A DNA stretch of 64,000 bases from Zygnema cylindricum (lineage: Eukaryota; Streptophyta; Zygnematophyceae; Zygnematales; Zygnemataceae): contig JBBHKE010002882.1 of assembly GCA_037447655.1 (NCBI GenBank), positions 215,612 to 279,611 of the forward strand, in the 5' to 3' direction. Shown piece after piece: positions 11,205 through 22,036 of the stretch; the stretch's first letter is position 1, and every line of letters begins with the position of its first letter. The position numbers and the translations under genes are program-made. Below the pieces are notes generated by a model, which did not search any database, had not been told where the DNA came from, and worked only from the letters and a program-made list of their open reading frames with translations.

Positions 11205-11940
11205 TAGTGTTGGGTATCGAGGGCCCCGTGCCAATATTCAACATGTATTGAATTTTTGGTACCCGATAATCGATGTATCGCTTCGATATATCGAGAAGAC
11301 GAATATCGTGATATTTATGCGATTTATTAGCTGATAATTTGATATGTTTACTACCGTGATATATAGAAGTGGACGCTAAGTCAAAATAAAATTCAAAAGC
11401 TCCCCCACCCTTGGCGTGCTCTCAGTGGCGGCAAGGGGGGGGGAGGGGTTGTCGTATGTTTTTTTGTACATTTTCTGTTGGATTTCCCGTATGATTTTCC
11501 GTACCATATGGAGGCCCCTGACTGATGGATATTCAATATATCGAATATCGAAAATATCGCGATATGATTTTACCTGATACCCTATTTTCAAAAAATCAAT
11601 ATGTCGCATCTAAATATGGACAATAGTAATATCGCGATATTATCGACCGATAATTAAATATATTTCTTTCATGATATATCGAAATGACGTAAGGTCAAAA
11701 AGTGGCACACGCTCAATTGGGGCGGGGAGGGTTAAAAGATTCTTAGTATGATTAATTGAATTCGCCACGCTATGCACCATATGATTTACCGCAATAAATT
11801 TGTATAGGCGCCCTTTTTTTACGAAATTTATCGCGTTAGTTTTTGTTATTCTCGAAGCGATATATAACCATTCAACCGTTCGATTTTTGATACATCGAAT
11901 ATTGAATTTATCACGATAATTATTTACCCGATGCACAACA
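11205..11940. mobile_element. ATCGATAT-rich TIR element
   Basis: The left end is (TA)GTGTTGGGTATCG and the right end is CGATGCACAACAC(TA). These are inverted copies of one another with a few mismatches and TA flanks. The interior is rich in CGATAT and ATCGAT motifs and has no long ORF. Partial relatives start near 1771, 11132 and 11952. Confidence 0.5.
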
Positions 11941-12385
11941 CTACTAATAACTTAGTGTTGTGTATCGGTAAGAGACTTATCGAGATAAAGCCGATAAGGA
12001 TAGTTATCGGTTATCGAACGTTGAAGGGACGTCAAGTCGACACTCTGAATGTACTTCATGTTTGTCGTTATGTGAACACATTTTGGCGTTTTCCTTTTTT
12101 TCACCCCCAGGGAAGAGAATCCAGCCCGTCAATAAACTTTATTAAAAACCACCTCGCGACTTGATTTTAGGGAAAGTACCGCCCAAACAACAAATGAAAA
12201 ACGGTCCAAGCACGCGCCACACGAGTGGGAAAATTTTAGGACGAGGGAGAGTACCCGCTTATGTTTTCCCTGCCCGTCACGCGCATGTACGAAAAAGACG
12301 AGGATGTACGGAAAACAATCTGCAGGGGTCTCAGACCTCCACATCCTTTTAATGGGTCCTCAGTAGAATTTTGTGTCATCTTCGC
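11941..12385. other. Unassigned intergenic DNA
   Basis: It starts with another GTGTTGTGTATCG terminus of the preceding family. The remainder has no recognisable gene or element and ends at the LTR start. Confidence 0.4.
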
Positions 12386-13416
12386 TGTAGAAAATAATGG
12401 TCCATTTTTAGTATTTTCTAGGTCTAAATAGAAATATAGAAAGAAGCCGAGGCAGTCTACCTCTAACTTCTCTCTCCAACTCTCAAACTTGTCGCAGTCA
12501 CTGAGAAATTGGAGAGGGAGCTAGAGCCATGGCTACCTAGGCTATCCAGAGGTTTACGGGAAATTTATATTAGTTAGGGGTTTATTTTATCTAAAAGGTA
12601 TATGCCGGCCACAGGATTTGATCCCTGTACCTACCGGCCGGCAGACAGTAGATAGCCGGTAGCCTTAGCCGTTAAGTCTAGAACTAGTGTTACGTACTAT
12701 ATAGTTTGATATTTATTTAAACATGTATACGTAGGATAAATCATTTAACTGTAATTGTTTACGGGATACATAGATCCGGTAATGTATAAGTACGGATTAC
12801 GGTACGGACAAGAAATCAATACCGCGCATTTATTTCTTAAGTGAAACGAATACCGCGCATGTATTTATTACGGCTACGATAAAATTTGAATTTAATCGGA
12901 CGGCCGGAAAATAGCGCCGAGATCGCGGAAGAAGATTTCGGCGGTTTGTGGCCATCGCCACATCGGATGACACGTGGCGATGTTACATTGGAGAGCGTCA
13001 TCTCCGAGGATTAAAGGAGCGAATCCGGACATACCACGTGTGGACATTTAGGCCATGTCGTACAGTGTCCGTACATAAAGTACACCTGCAACAGTACTTT
13101 TGCGTACGGAGCTGTAATTTGATTGGTTCCGTACATCAAAAGATAGAGTCTGTGAGAGAGATAAGACTTAGAAAAATTAGGAGATAGGAGCCTCTCTCCC
13201 AGAGAGCTTCTGTACAAAAGGTCAACTTTGACCCTCCATAACTTACTGCTCAGGGGAGCAAATTCAGAAATTCTCATTGCTATAGGCTCAGGGGAGTCTT
13301 GCCTTCATAGGGGTGCAGGTGGTTAGAGTTTTTGTCTGTCAGGGAGGTAGTTGTTTTTGCTGAAACACAAAGGGGTCAGAGTTAACCTAGAGGCTTCTTG
13401 GAAGCTCACAGTTTCA
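12386..13416 (+). repeat. 5' LTR of the composite copia element
   Basis: About 1031 bp, TGTAGAAA to GTTTCA. The TATA box has decayed to TACAAAAG. A minus-strand tRNA-like segment lies near 12615-12680. A short deletion near the 3' end removes the CTGTCCACTCTGAGGAC-type stretch kept in the 3' LTR. Confidence 0.9.
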
Positions 13417-13431
13417 GGTTATGGGCCCACA
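13417..13431 (+). promoter_or_regulatory. Primer-binding site for the initiator tRNA-Met half molecule
   Basis: GGTTATGGGCCCACA lies directly after the LTR. It is complementary to the anticodon stem and loop of plant initiator tRNA-Met rather than to the tRNA 3' end. This is the half-tRNA priming used by Drosophila copia. The ATG inside it is also the Gag start codon. Confidence 0.8.
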
Positions 13432-14615
13432 CTCTAGGGTACCAATCTTTAATGGAACTGGCTTCATATACTGGGAAAGTATGATGATAGGAGCTTTATA
13501 CGAAAAAAGGTTTTGGGGGATAGTGAATGGACAGTTGGGGCGTCCATCAAGTCTTAGAATCCCCCCAGGGTTTGGAGGAAGCAGATTCACCAGGAAAGAG
13601 GATTCACTTTCAATGGAGGAAACAAAGGAAGGAGAAGTGGTGGACAAAGGAAAAGAGAAGGAGGCGACCACACCAATAGCAACTGGTTCGGCATTCATGT
13701 CACCTATTTCGAGGAACGAGGAGAATGATACTGAAACCTGGGACTTCAACAATATGGCGGCAAAACACTTCATCCTACGCCATCTCACTCAAGGACTTGC
13801 ATGTCCTCATTTGCAGGTAGAAAGGGCATCCGATCTTTGGATGGCTCTCATAGAGATGTACCGAAGTGGTACGATTCAGCAACAACAATTAGATGATCAG
13901 AAAGTTAAGGACTATGTATACAAAGGGGGGAAGATGTTGGATTTTTGCAATGAGCTTGCTACACTCTTCATGGAGCTAGAGAGTGCGGGAAAAGATTTTA
14001 GTGAAAAGGAAAAGGTTAACTGTTTACTGATGAAGTTACCCGATGAGTTCGAAAACATAGTCAACCGTGTGCAGGTATTGCCGGACTCAAGGTGGATATG
14101 GAACTCAGTGGTAGGGATGATTCTCGTTCGGGGGAATATGATTGAGATCCGAAGGGGAGGAAAGAGTGGCAAAGCCTTGGCAACTGCGACCGATTGGAGG
14201 AACAAGGATTCGCGGAAACTATAGGGGGAGGGAGCAAAAAGATCAGACCGATGAGTTTGGACCAAGGGCTCCCAAAGGTTTATGTCATTTTTGTAAGAAA
14301 CCTGGGCAGTATATGTCAGAGTGCACTAAGATAACCGAGCTTCGGTTAAAGGAGGGGCAGACCGGTGGTACCCCGAGAGGAAAGAAAAAGGCCCTTATGA
14401 CACAGGTACATGAGGTGGAATCGGAGGACGAGGACGATGAGCTCCTTTTAGATGAGGAGTTGGAGGCGAAAAACGAGGTCGCAATTCCACGAAGGCAGAA
14501 ATGTGCTTACGGTGGATTAAAAGGTGAAGCAGGCTGGATTGTAGATTCAGGTGCCTCCATGCACATGTGTAAGGATAGGCACCTGTTCACTAAGATAAGA
14601 TTTATTCCCACCGTA
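13421..14615 (+). pseudogene. copia gag with zinc knuckle, running into protease
   Basis: Starts at the ATG within the primer site (MGPHSRVPIF). The Gag body follows (YWES, LMKLPDEFE), stopped by a TAG at 14222 after a 1-nt frame slip. It continues in another frame with a zinc knuckle CHFCKKPGQYMSEC, in which the histidine is glutamine, and an acidic stretch. The protease motif WIVDSGASMHMC comes next, and a TAG lies at about 14616. Gag is homologous to that of the nested element at 18625. Confidence 0.9.
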
Positions 14616-17426
14616 TAGATAGAGTACGGGGATGGGAGGATAGTCACCACTACTCTTGTAGTATCGGTAGATTTGAAAGTGTTAGTAGAAGGAAAGACAT
14701 CCATAGTAACATTCTCTGATGTATTGTTTCTTCCGGAGCTGAACAGAAACCTCATATCTACATCCGTATTAGATGATAAGGGTTTTTTTACTAACACTAA
14801 GGAAGGAGTCTTTACTGCTAGTTTTGAGGAGGATGTCTATTTCATTGCTGAGAAAGGTAGCCATGGGATGTTTAGGCTGATCTTAAGTAATGAAAAGAAG
14901 AAACTTTATTATGCTCGTGTTCATCATATTATGATGTGGCATAAGAGTCTTGGGCATGTGAATCTAGACAAGATAAGAGAGATGAAAAAGATGAGAGTGG
15001 TGGAAGGGATTAAGTTCAGTGAGAATGATAATATAAGTGATTGTAGTGGATGTGCTCAAGGTAAACCACACAGATTACCTTTTCCTAAATCAGCCACCTA
15101 TAAGTGAGAAAAAATTATAGATCTAGTACACACAGATATTTGGGGACCGGCTAAAGTGCCCTCACTGGTGGGGAAGAGATTTATAATGACTATCACTAAT
15201 GATTGGTCTCGGTATTCATGAGTGTATTTTTTGAAAAAACAAGTCCGAAACTCACGATTGTTTTAGACAATATAAAGCATGGAGCGAAAAACTCCATGAA
15301 ACTCCAATCAAGAGAATACGGAGTGACAATGGTGGAGAGTATACTTCTAACCAGTTTGAGGATTTTCTGAGGGAAGATGGGGTCCAACACCAAAAGACAG
15401 TCCCATAAAACTCGGAACAGAATGGGGTAGCTGAAAGGTTAAATAGAACACTAAGTGATAATGCTAGAAGTATGTTGTCAGACAAGAAGATAGGAAAAAG
15501 GTTTTGGGCAGAAGAAATGAACTGTGCTAATTACCTCAAAAATATAGTTCTTACTTCAGCTATAAAAGATCAAACACCTTATGAGAGATGGACAGGCAGG
15601 AAACCAGACATATCTCACTTAAAGGTTTTCGGCAGTCAAGTAATCAATCTAGATACTGGTCGGTCCAATTGGAAGCTAGATCCTAAAGGAAAACCGGGAT
15701 ACTTATTAGGATATGATGAAGATGTTAAAGGATATAGAGTTTATGATCTAAAAAGGGAAGATATAATCTTAGTAAAGCATCTAGTAGTTATGGATGAAGG
15801 AAAGTCTGTGGATCCCTTCAAATATACGAAGTCAGTAAAAATCAGATTTGAGTCAGAAAATTCCGATGACTTTGAGCTTCCTAACTATCCTGGTTTTAGA
15901 GAAGATGACATTCTTGCAGGAACAAATCAGACCGAAATGGACTCGGCTGTGGAAACTCCAGTGACAACTCTACTCGAAGCGGAAGACGTGGTGGAAATTG
16001 ATTCGGAATCAAAAGATAGGGGAGAAGCCGAGTTTGTTCGAAATAATCCACGAGAACCATCTATTCTGGCCTCAGATTTTAAGGGGGGGAGGAGAAGTAG
16101 CAAAAGACTGCAAGAAAAACAGGTTAATAACAAGGTAACTAAACTATCTCATCAAGATGAACCTCAAACTTAGAGGCGATGACTTGTCCAGAAAGAAACC
16201 GGTAGAAGATAGCCATCAAAGAGGAGATGGCTTCAATCATGGCAGCCGATACTTGGGAGCTGGTGGATTGTCCACCTAATCGAAAACCAATCGGTTGTAA
16301 GTGGGTTTTCAAATTAAAACTGAACCCAGATAACATAATCGAGCGCTACAAGGCCAAATTAGTGGCAAAGGGATTTACACAAATGGAGGGAATTGACTAC
16401 GAGGAAACCTTTGCCCCGGTGGTCAGATTTCCCTCCGTCCGCATACTTTTCAGTTTAGCAGCAGCGCAAGACATGGAAGTGCACCAGGTGGACATCAAGA
16501 CAGCCTTTTTGCATGGAGAATTGGAAGAGGAGATCTTCATGCGACAACCCGAAGGTTTTGTGGAGGAAGGAGAGGAGAGTAAGGTATGCCGGCTGATTAA
16601 ATCTCTTTATGGTTTGAAACAGGCGCCTCGACAATGGAATAAGAAGCTTGATGAGTTTCTTACCTGTCTGGGATATATTCGGATCAGCTCAGATCACTCA
16701 ATCTATGTTTTCGAAGATGAGGAAGGTTTTATATTTATTGCAATTTATGTTGATGATTTGCTTGTTTTAAGTAAATCAATTGAAAAAATTAATAAACTGA
16801 AAACCAATCTTAAGGGGAGATTTGAAATGAAGGATATGGGAGAAGCAAAATATATTTTGGGAATTTAAGTAGAGAGAGACCGAAAAAGGAAAATTATAAG
16901 ACTGACTCAAAAGGAAGCAATAGGGAACATGCTTGAAAAAATTCAAATGGATAAAGCTAATAGTTGTACAACTCCAATGGAGTTGAAGAAGGGAAGTGAG
17001 GGGAGTGAGGAAGAAGGAGTCATAGTCTTAGACGAGGAATTATCTCCTGATGAACAGAAGTTCATGCAGACTATTCCTTACAGGCAAGTAGTGGGAAGTC
17101 TAATCTATTTTATGAATTGTACCCGACCGGATTTAGCTGCAGCTGTAGGAGTACTGAGTAGAAGTCTAAATGCTCCCACTAAGAAGGATTGGGAGGCAGC
17201 TAAGAGAGTCCTTAGATATTTGATAGGAACTAGGGATCTATGGTTGCATTTGGGTGGGGAGAATACTGACATCACTACTTGGAGTGATGCCAGTTATGGT
17301 GATGCTCCGATGAGGAGATGCACTTCTGGATATGTATTATATATGGGTGACGGGGCTTGCTGTTGGAGTAGCAAACAGCAAAAGGTTATTGCTCAGTCCA
17401 CCATGAAGGCTAAGTATATGGCCTCT
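14616..17426 (+). pseudogene. copia pol, 5' portion: protease end, integrase, RT, RNase H start
   Basis: The pre-integrase HHCC domain is seen at 14673-15107 (MWHKSLGH, CSGCAQGK). The integrase core follows with the acidic triad in place but broken by stops, including TAA at 15406-15408. RT is open at 16227-16868 and RT/RNase H from 16929. A 4-bp deletion near 16171 and a TAA at about 16867 break the frame. The reading frame ends where the nested LTR begins, inside an RNase H helix (MASC), and resumes at 21709. Confidence 0.92.
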
Positions 17427-18620
17427 TGTTGGAACTCAAGTATTTCTAGGTCTAGAGATTGCAAAATAAAAAGCAAAATAGTAGATATTGACAGCCTGCC
17501 TCTAACTCCTCCTCAAGTCCCCACACTTGTCGCAGTCACTGAAGACTGGAGGAGGAGTTAGCCATGGCTGCCTGTGCTGTCTAGAAGGAGACAGACAGTT
17601 GTTTTATAGGGGGTTTTTCTCTAAAAGGTAGTTTTGACATAGCCAGGATTTGATCCTGGTACCTGCCACTTATCACAACCGCAACAGCCGGTAGTCTTAT
17701 CCAGATAGTCTAAATTGTATTAGATATTACGGGGTATGATGTTTATTTAAACAGTTACAACAATACTAATTCATTTAACTAGAACTATATGCATACTGCA
17801 TAGAAACAGTTGTGTAAAGTACAACATACGGTACTAATACGAAATAAATACCGCGCAGTTTGTTTGACGCCGGAAAGAATATTGCGCAGGTATTTATGAC
17901 GGCCACGATTGAAATCCAAATTTGTTCGGACGGCCGCGAAGGATGCCGAGATCGCGGCGTACGATTTTAGCGGTTTGCGATCACCGCCACATTGCGTGAC
18001 ACGTGGTAACACTACGTTGGATTGCGGCAACTCCGGAGATTACGGGAACAAATCGGGATATGACACGTGTCGACATTTTGGCCATGTCGTACAATGGCCG
18101 TACAGAAAGTACACCGGCACCTGTACTTTTTTCTACGACACAGTAATTTGATTGGTGCCGTACTTCAGTAGATAGAGTTTTAGAGAGGGAATAGGACTTA
18201 GATAAATTTTGGATAGGCAGCTGCCTCTCCCAGAGAGCACCCTGTATAAATGGCAAACTTTGGGCAGCCATAACTATCAATTTACTTGACCATTTTCAGT
18301 GATTCTTTTTGCTGCGGACTCAGGGGAGTCTAGGCTACACAGGGGTGTAGTCGGTCAGAGTTTTTCTCAGCCAGGGTGGCTCTATTTCTAAGGGAAAGTC
18401 AAAGTGGGTGAATGTGTACATATCTCATATTCTAACTTTGCATTCTGTGGTGGAACTGAACACACAGAAAGTGTTATTTCACAGGGGTGAATCTATATTG
18501 GGGTTCTGACTGTCAAGGGGTCAGTCATTTGGGTTTATATCAACTTGGAGTCGGCACTATCTAGATTGGCTTCTTTTGGATCTGCATACTCTGAGGGCCA
18601 ATGGAGGTCTCAGAGTTTCA
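17427..18620 (+). repeat. 5' LTR of the nested non-autonomous element
   Basis: 1194 bp, TGTTGGAA to GTTTCA. It has a TATAAAT promoter box at 18245-18251. It is related to the LTRs at 12386 and 3978 but forms a distinct subfamily. It contains the clearest minus-strand tRNA-like segment (17643-17710). Confidence 0.92.
17643..17710 (-). other. tRNA-like segment inside the LTR
   Basis: Read on the minus strand, this ends in a perfect T-arm: a 5-bp stem CCAGG/CCTGG around the loop ATCAAAT. It contains a D-arm-like CTGGATAAGACTACCGG and an anticodon-arm-like ACCG...CGGT hairpin, in tRNA order and resembling tRNA-Arg. No paired acceptor stem is visible, so it is not a functional tRNA gene. The same segment lies in the other LTRs at 4193, 7729, 12615 and 20726. 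Confidence 0.55.
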
Positions 18621-18635
18621 GGTTATGGGCCCACC
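18621..18635 (+). promoter_or_regulatory. Primer-binding site, initiator tRNA-Met anticodon arm
   Basis: GGTTATGGGCCCACC follows the LTR without a gap. All 15 bases are complementary to GGTGGGCCCATAACC of the plant initiator tRNA-Met. The Gag ATG (18625-18627) lies within it. Confidence 0.82.
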
Positions 18636-20490
18636 ATCTAGGGTGCCTATGTTTGATGGAACAGACTTCACTTATTGGGAGTTTACAATGGCGGGAGTGC
18701 TTTTCGAGAAGCACTTATGGGGAATTGTTTCGGGACAAGTGAGATGTCCGCCACCTGGCTTTGGAGGAGCTTACTATGGAGATTCATCTGAGGCTGCCCA
18801 GAATATCATCCGGAGCTCAGATGCAATGGAAGGTGAAGGGAAGAATCTTTCCGTGGATGGGGAAATAGGGGAGAAGGAAAAAGGGACACCTATGGTGAGG
18901 CGAGCTAGGCTCTCAGCTATGGTACCACATGTAAGGATTAAAACTGAAGAAAATGACAGAAAAGTATGGGAATACAAAAACACTATAGCAAAACATCTCA
19001 TACTTAGATATGTGTCTAAGTCGATAGCTATCACTCTTTTAAGTCTAACCAAGTCTTCAGAGATATGGGAAGTACTAATTCATATTTATAAGAGTGAGAC
19101 TATTCAGAGGCAGCAATTAGTAAAACAGGAAATGGATGCCTATGTTTATAAAGGCGGTAGCATGATAGAGTTTTGCAATGATATTGCTGCGTTATATGTT
19201 GAGCTAGCTAGTGCGGGATATGTAGAATCTGAGGAGAGTAAGATTTATACATTACTTATGAAACTCCCAAGTGAGTACGAAAACATTATTTATCGTATGC
19301 AGGCAATGGATGGCTCCTCATGGACTTGGAGCTTTACCATGGGGATAATTCTTGTGAGGGAAAGCACTTTGGAGCTTCGTAGGGGAAAGGACAGGGTCAA
19401 TGCTTTTTCAGCTGGTGGTGATTGGCGGAAGCGTGATGAGAGGAACGGCGGTGACGAGCGGAAGCGTGATGAGAGGAACGGTGGTGACGAGCGGAAGCGT
19501 GATGAGAGGAAGAAAGACAAAGGTAAACCTTATCGGAACTTTGGTGGAAAAAGAGGGAGAAGAAAAGACACGGGAGCTTTGAAAAAAGGGGTTTGCTTCT
19601 TTTGTAGGGAACCGGGTCATTATATGGAGGAATGCCCTTGTTTGGAAAAACTTAGAAGTTGGAATGTGGATGAGGAGGACGAAGAGGAAGAGGAGAAAGA
19701 GGATGAAGAAAAATTGGAGCTTCTTCACATCGGTAGAATGGGGAAGAGAGAAAAGTACACAGAAATTGGACGAAGGCAACAGTGTGCTTTTGGAGGTATA
19801 AGGGAAGTAAAGAGAGAGGAGATACTTGAAGAAGTTCAAAATATTGAGGATAGTTTCATAGATATTTTGGAAACAAAAAACTGGTCGGAAAGGGAGACTT
19901 CAATGGATTCCGAGGAAAGGGGAGAATTAATTCTAGAGGGGGTTTTAAAGGATAGGGGAGAAAAGAAATATTTATTGGGAATTAAAATAGAAAGTGATAG
20001 TGGAAAGAATCCCATGGGAGACAGTGAGGGAAGTTCAGAAAATGGGGTAATTATCATGGATAAAAATATGATTACGGAAGATGTAGATCTTATGAGGAAC
20101 TTAGTGGGGACTAGTGGTTTTTGGGAATATTTGGAGGTGGATGGATTTGACATCACTACTTGGTGTGATGTCTCTTGTGAAGATGTGCCTGTAAAATGGT
20201 TATCATCCGGGTATGTGTTGAAGGTTGGGGATGGGGCTGGTTGTTTGAATTTCAAGAGGGAAAGTGGATTTAGTGTGGATGGAAAAGGGAAGAGGTGGAT
20301 AAAATCTTCGCTCGGATTTAAGAAAAATGGGATGTTAAATAAAATGTGTGATACAATTATTTTTTCAGTTCATTTAATGCACTGTGTTAAATACTTAAGT
20401 TTTATGAAAGGAAAAGGAAGAAGGAAAAAGAAAAGGAAAAAGGGGAGGGGATGTTTGTTTACTTGTTTGTGGAAGTTGAAAGGAAGATAG
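18625..20490 (+). CDS. Gag fused to Pol remnants, single 621-codon ORF
   Basis: The start is taken as the ATG in the primer site, giving MGPPSRVPMF as in the related Gag at 13421. The Gag body is followed by two and a half copies of an 11-residue repeat (DERKRDERNGG) at about 262-295. An intact zinc knuckle CFFCREPGHYMEEC and a run of Asp/Glu come next. Beyond that the frame carries shrunken, diverged pieces of Pol in the right order: KYLLGIK from RT, DITTWCDVSC and SGYVLKVGDGAG from RNase H, and a later WIKSSLG. No catalytic core is complete. The ORF ends in a basic tail four bases before the polypurine tract. The protein probably packages RNA and borrows enzymes from relatives. Confidence 0.85.
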   Translation: MGPPSRVPMFDGTDFTYWEFTMAGVLFEKHLWGIVSGQVRCPPPGFGGAYYGDSSEAAQNIIRSSDAMEGEGKNLSVDGEIGEKEKGTPMVRRARLSAMVPHVRIKTEENDRKVWEYKNTIAKHLILRYVSKSIAITLLSLTKSSEIWEVLIHIYKSETIQRQQLVKQEMDAYVYKGGSMIEFCNDIAALYVELASAGYVESEESKIYTLLMKLPSEYENIIYRMQAMDGSSWTWSFTMGIILVRESTLELRRGKDRVNAFSAGGDWRKRDERNGGDERKRDERNGGDERKRDERKKDKGKPYRNFGGKRGRRKDTGALKKGVCFFCREPGHYMEECPCLEKLRSWNVDEEDEEEEEKEDEEKLELLHIGRMGKREKYTEIGRRQQCAFGGIREVKREEILEEVQNIEDSFIDILETKNWSERETSMDSEERGELILEGVLKDRGEKKYLLGIKIESDSGKNPMGDSEGSSENGVIIMDKNMITEDVDLMRNLVGTSGFWEYLEVDGFDITTWCDVSCEDVPVKWLSSGYVLKVGDGAGCLNFKRESGFSVDGKGKRWIKSSLGFKKNGMLNKMCDTIIFSVHLMHCVKYLSFMKGKGRRKKKRKKGRGCLFTCLWKLKGR

Positions 20491-20493
20491 ACT

Positions 20494-20508
20494 AGAAAAT
20501 AAGGGGAG
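20494..20508 (+). other. Polypurine tract
   Basis: GAAAATAAGGGGAG precedes the 3' LTR, matching the tracts at 7502 and 22024. Confidence 0.8.
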
Positions 20509-21703
20509 TGTTGGAATTCAAGTATTTTCTAGGTCCAGAGATTGCAAAATAAAAAGCAAAATAGTAGATATTGACAGCCTGCCTCTAACTCCTCCTCAAG
20601 TCCCCACACTTGTCGCAGTCACTGAAGACTGGAGGAGGAGTTAGCCATGGCTGCCTGTGCTGTCTAGAAGGAGACAGACAGTTGTTTTATAGGGGGTTTT
20701 TCTCTAAAAGGTAGTTTTGACAGAGCCAGGATTTGATCCTGGTACCTGCCACTTGTCACAACCGCAACAGCCGGTAGTCTTATCCAGATAGTCTAAATTG
20801 TATTAGATATTAAGGAGTATGATGTTTATTTAAACAGTTACAATAATACTAATTCATTTAACTAGAACTATATGCATAGTGCATAGAAACAGTTGTGTAA
20901 AGTACGACGTACGGTACTAATACGAAATAAATACCGCGCAGTTTGTTTGACGCCGGAAAGAATATTGCGCAGGTATTTATGACGGCCACGATTGAAATCC
21001 AAATTTGATCCGACGGCCGCGAAGGATGCCGAGATCGCGGCGTACGATTTTGGCGGTTTGCGATCACCGCCACATTGCGTGACACGTGGTAACACTACGT
21101 TGGATTGCGGCAACTCCGGAGATTACGGGAACAAATCCGGATATGACACGTGTCGACATTTTGGCCATGTCGTACAATGGCCGTACAGAAAGTACACCGA
21201 CACCTGTACTTTTCTGTACGACACAGTAATTTGATTGGTGCCGTACTTCAGTAGATAGAGTTTTAGAGAGGGAATTGGACTTAGATAAATTTCGGATAGG
21301 CAGCTGCCTCTCCCAGAGAGCACCCTGTATAAATGGCAAACTTTGGGCAGCCATAACTATCAATTTACTTGACCATTTTCAGTGATTCTTTTTGCTGCGG
21401 ACTCAAGGGAGTCTAGGCTACACAAGGGTGTAGTCGGTCAGAGTTTTTGTCTGCCAGGGTGGCTCTATTTCTAAGGGAAAGTCAAAGTGGGTGAATGTGT
21501 CCAAATCTCATATTCTAACTTTGCATTCTGTGGTGGAACTGAGCACACAAAAAGTGTTATTTCAGAGGGGTGAATCTATATTGGGGTTCTGACTGTCAAG
21601 GGGTCAGTTATTTGGGTTTATATCAACTTGGAGTCGGCACTATCTAGATTAGCTTCTTTTGGATCTGCATACTCTGAGGGCCAATGGAGGTCTCAGAGTT
21701 TCA
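20509..21703 (+). repeat. 3' LTR of the nested non-autonomous element
   Basis: 1195 bp, close to the 5' copy. TATAAA lies at 21328-21333. The tRNA-like segment lies at about 20726-20793 on the minus strand. Confidence 0.92.
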
Positions 21704-21708
21704 CCTCT

Positions 21709-22023
21709 TGCTGTGCTGTAAAAGAATTGATGTGGGTCAGGTCTTTGCTTGGTGAGCTTGGTCACCTTAAGAGTGGTGTGCAGAATTTTTTTTGTGAAAA
21801 TCAGGCAGCAATCGCTATTTCTGTCAATCCTAAACATCATTTTAAAGCCAAACACATGGACATCAAACTCAGCTTTGTTAGAGAGAAAGTAGAAAACAAA
21901 ATAATATGTTTAGAGTACAGACCATATAGTGAGATGGTAGCAGATATGATGACCAAACCTATGACTTCCCCTAATCTAATTTTCTGTAGAGAGAAGTGCG
22001 GTCTGAAATTAAATATTGACTAG
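21709..22023 (+). pseudogene. Remainder of copia RNase H after the nested insertion
   Basis: It resumes the frame interrupted at 17426 with AVKELMWVRSLLGELGHL and ends in the conserved KCGLKLNID before a TAG. It matches 7196-7501 closely. Removing the nested element and one CCTCT copy restores the alignment. Confidence 0.92.
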
Positions 22024-22036
22024 AAAATAAGGGGAG

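Larger units (their letters stand above)
17427..21703 (+). mobile_element. Non-autonomous LTR retrotransposon carrying a Gag-like ORF (TR-GAG type)
   Basis: The LTRs are 17427-18620 and 20509-21703. A perfect CCTCT duplication flanks the element (17422-17426 and 21704-21708). The primer site and polypurine tract match those of the autonomous copia copies. It has only one long ORF and no protease, integrase or RT domain. The LTRs differ at perhaps 2-3% of sites by eye, so it moved after the host element had landed. Mobilisation must have depended on proteins from relatives. Confidence 0.9.
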
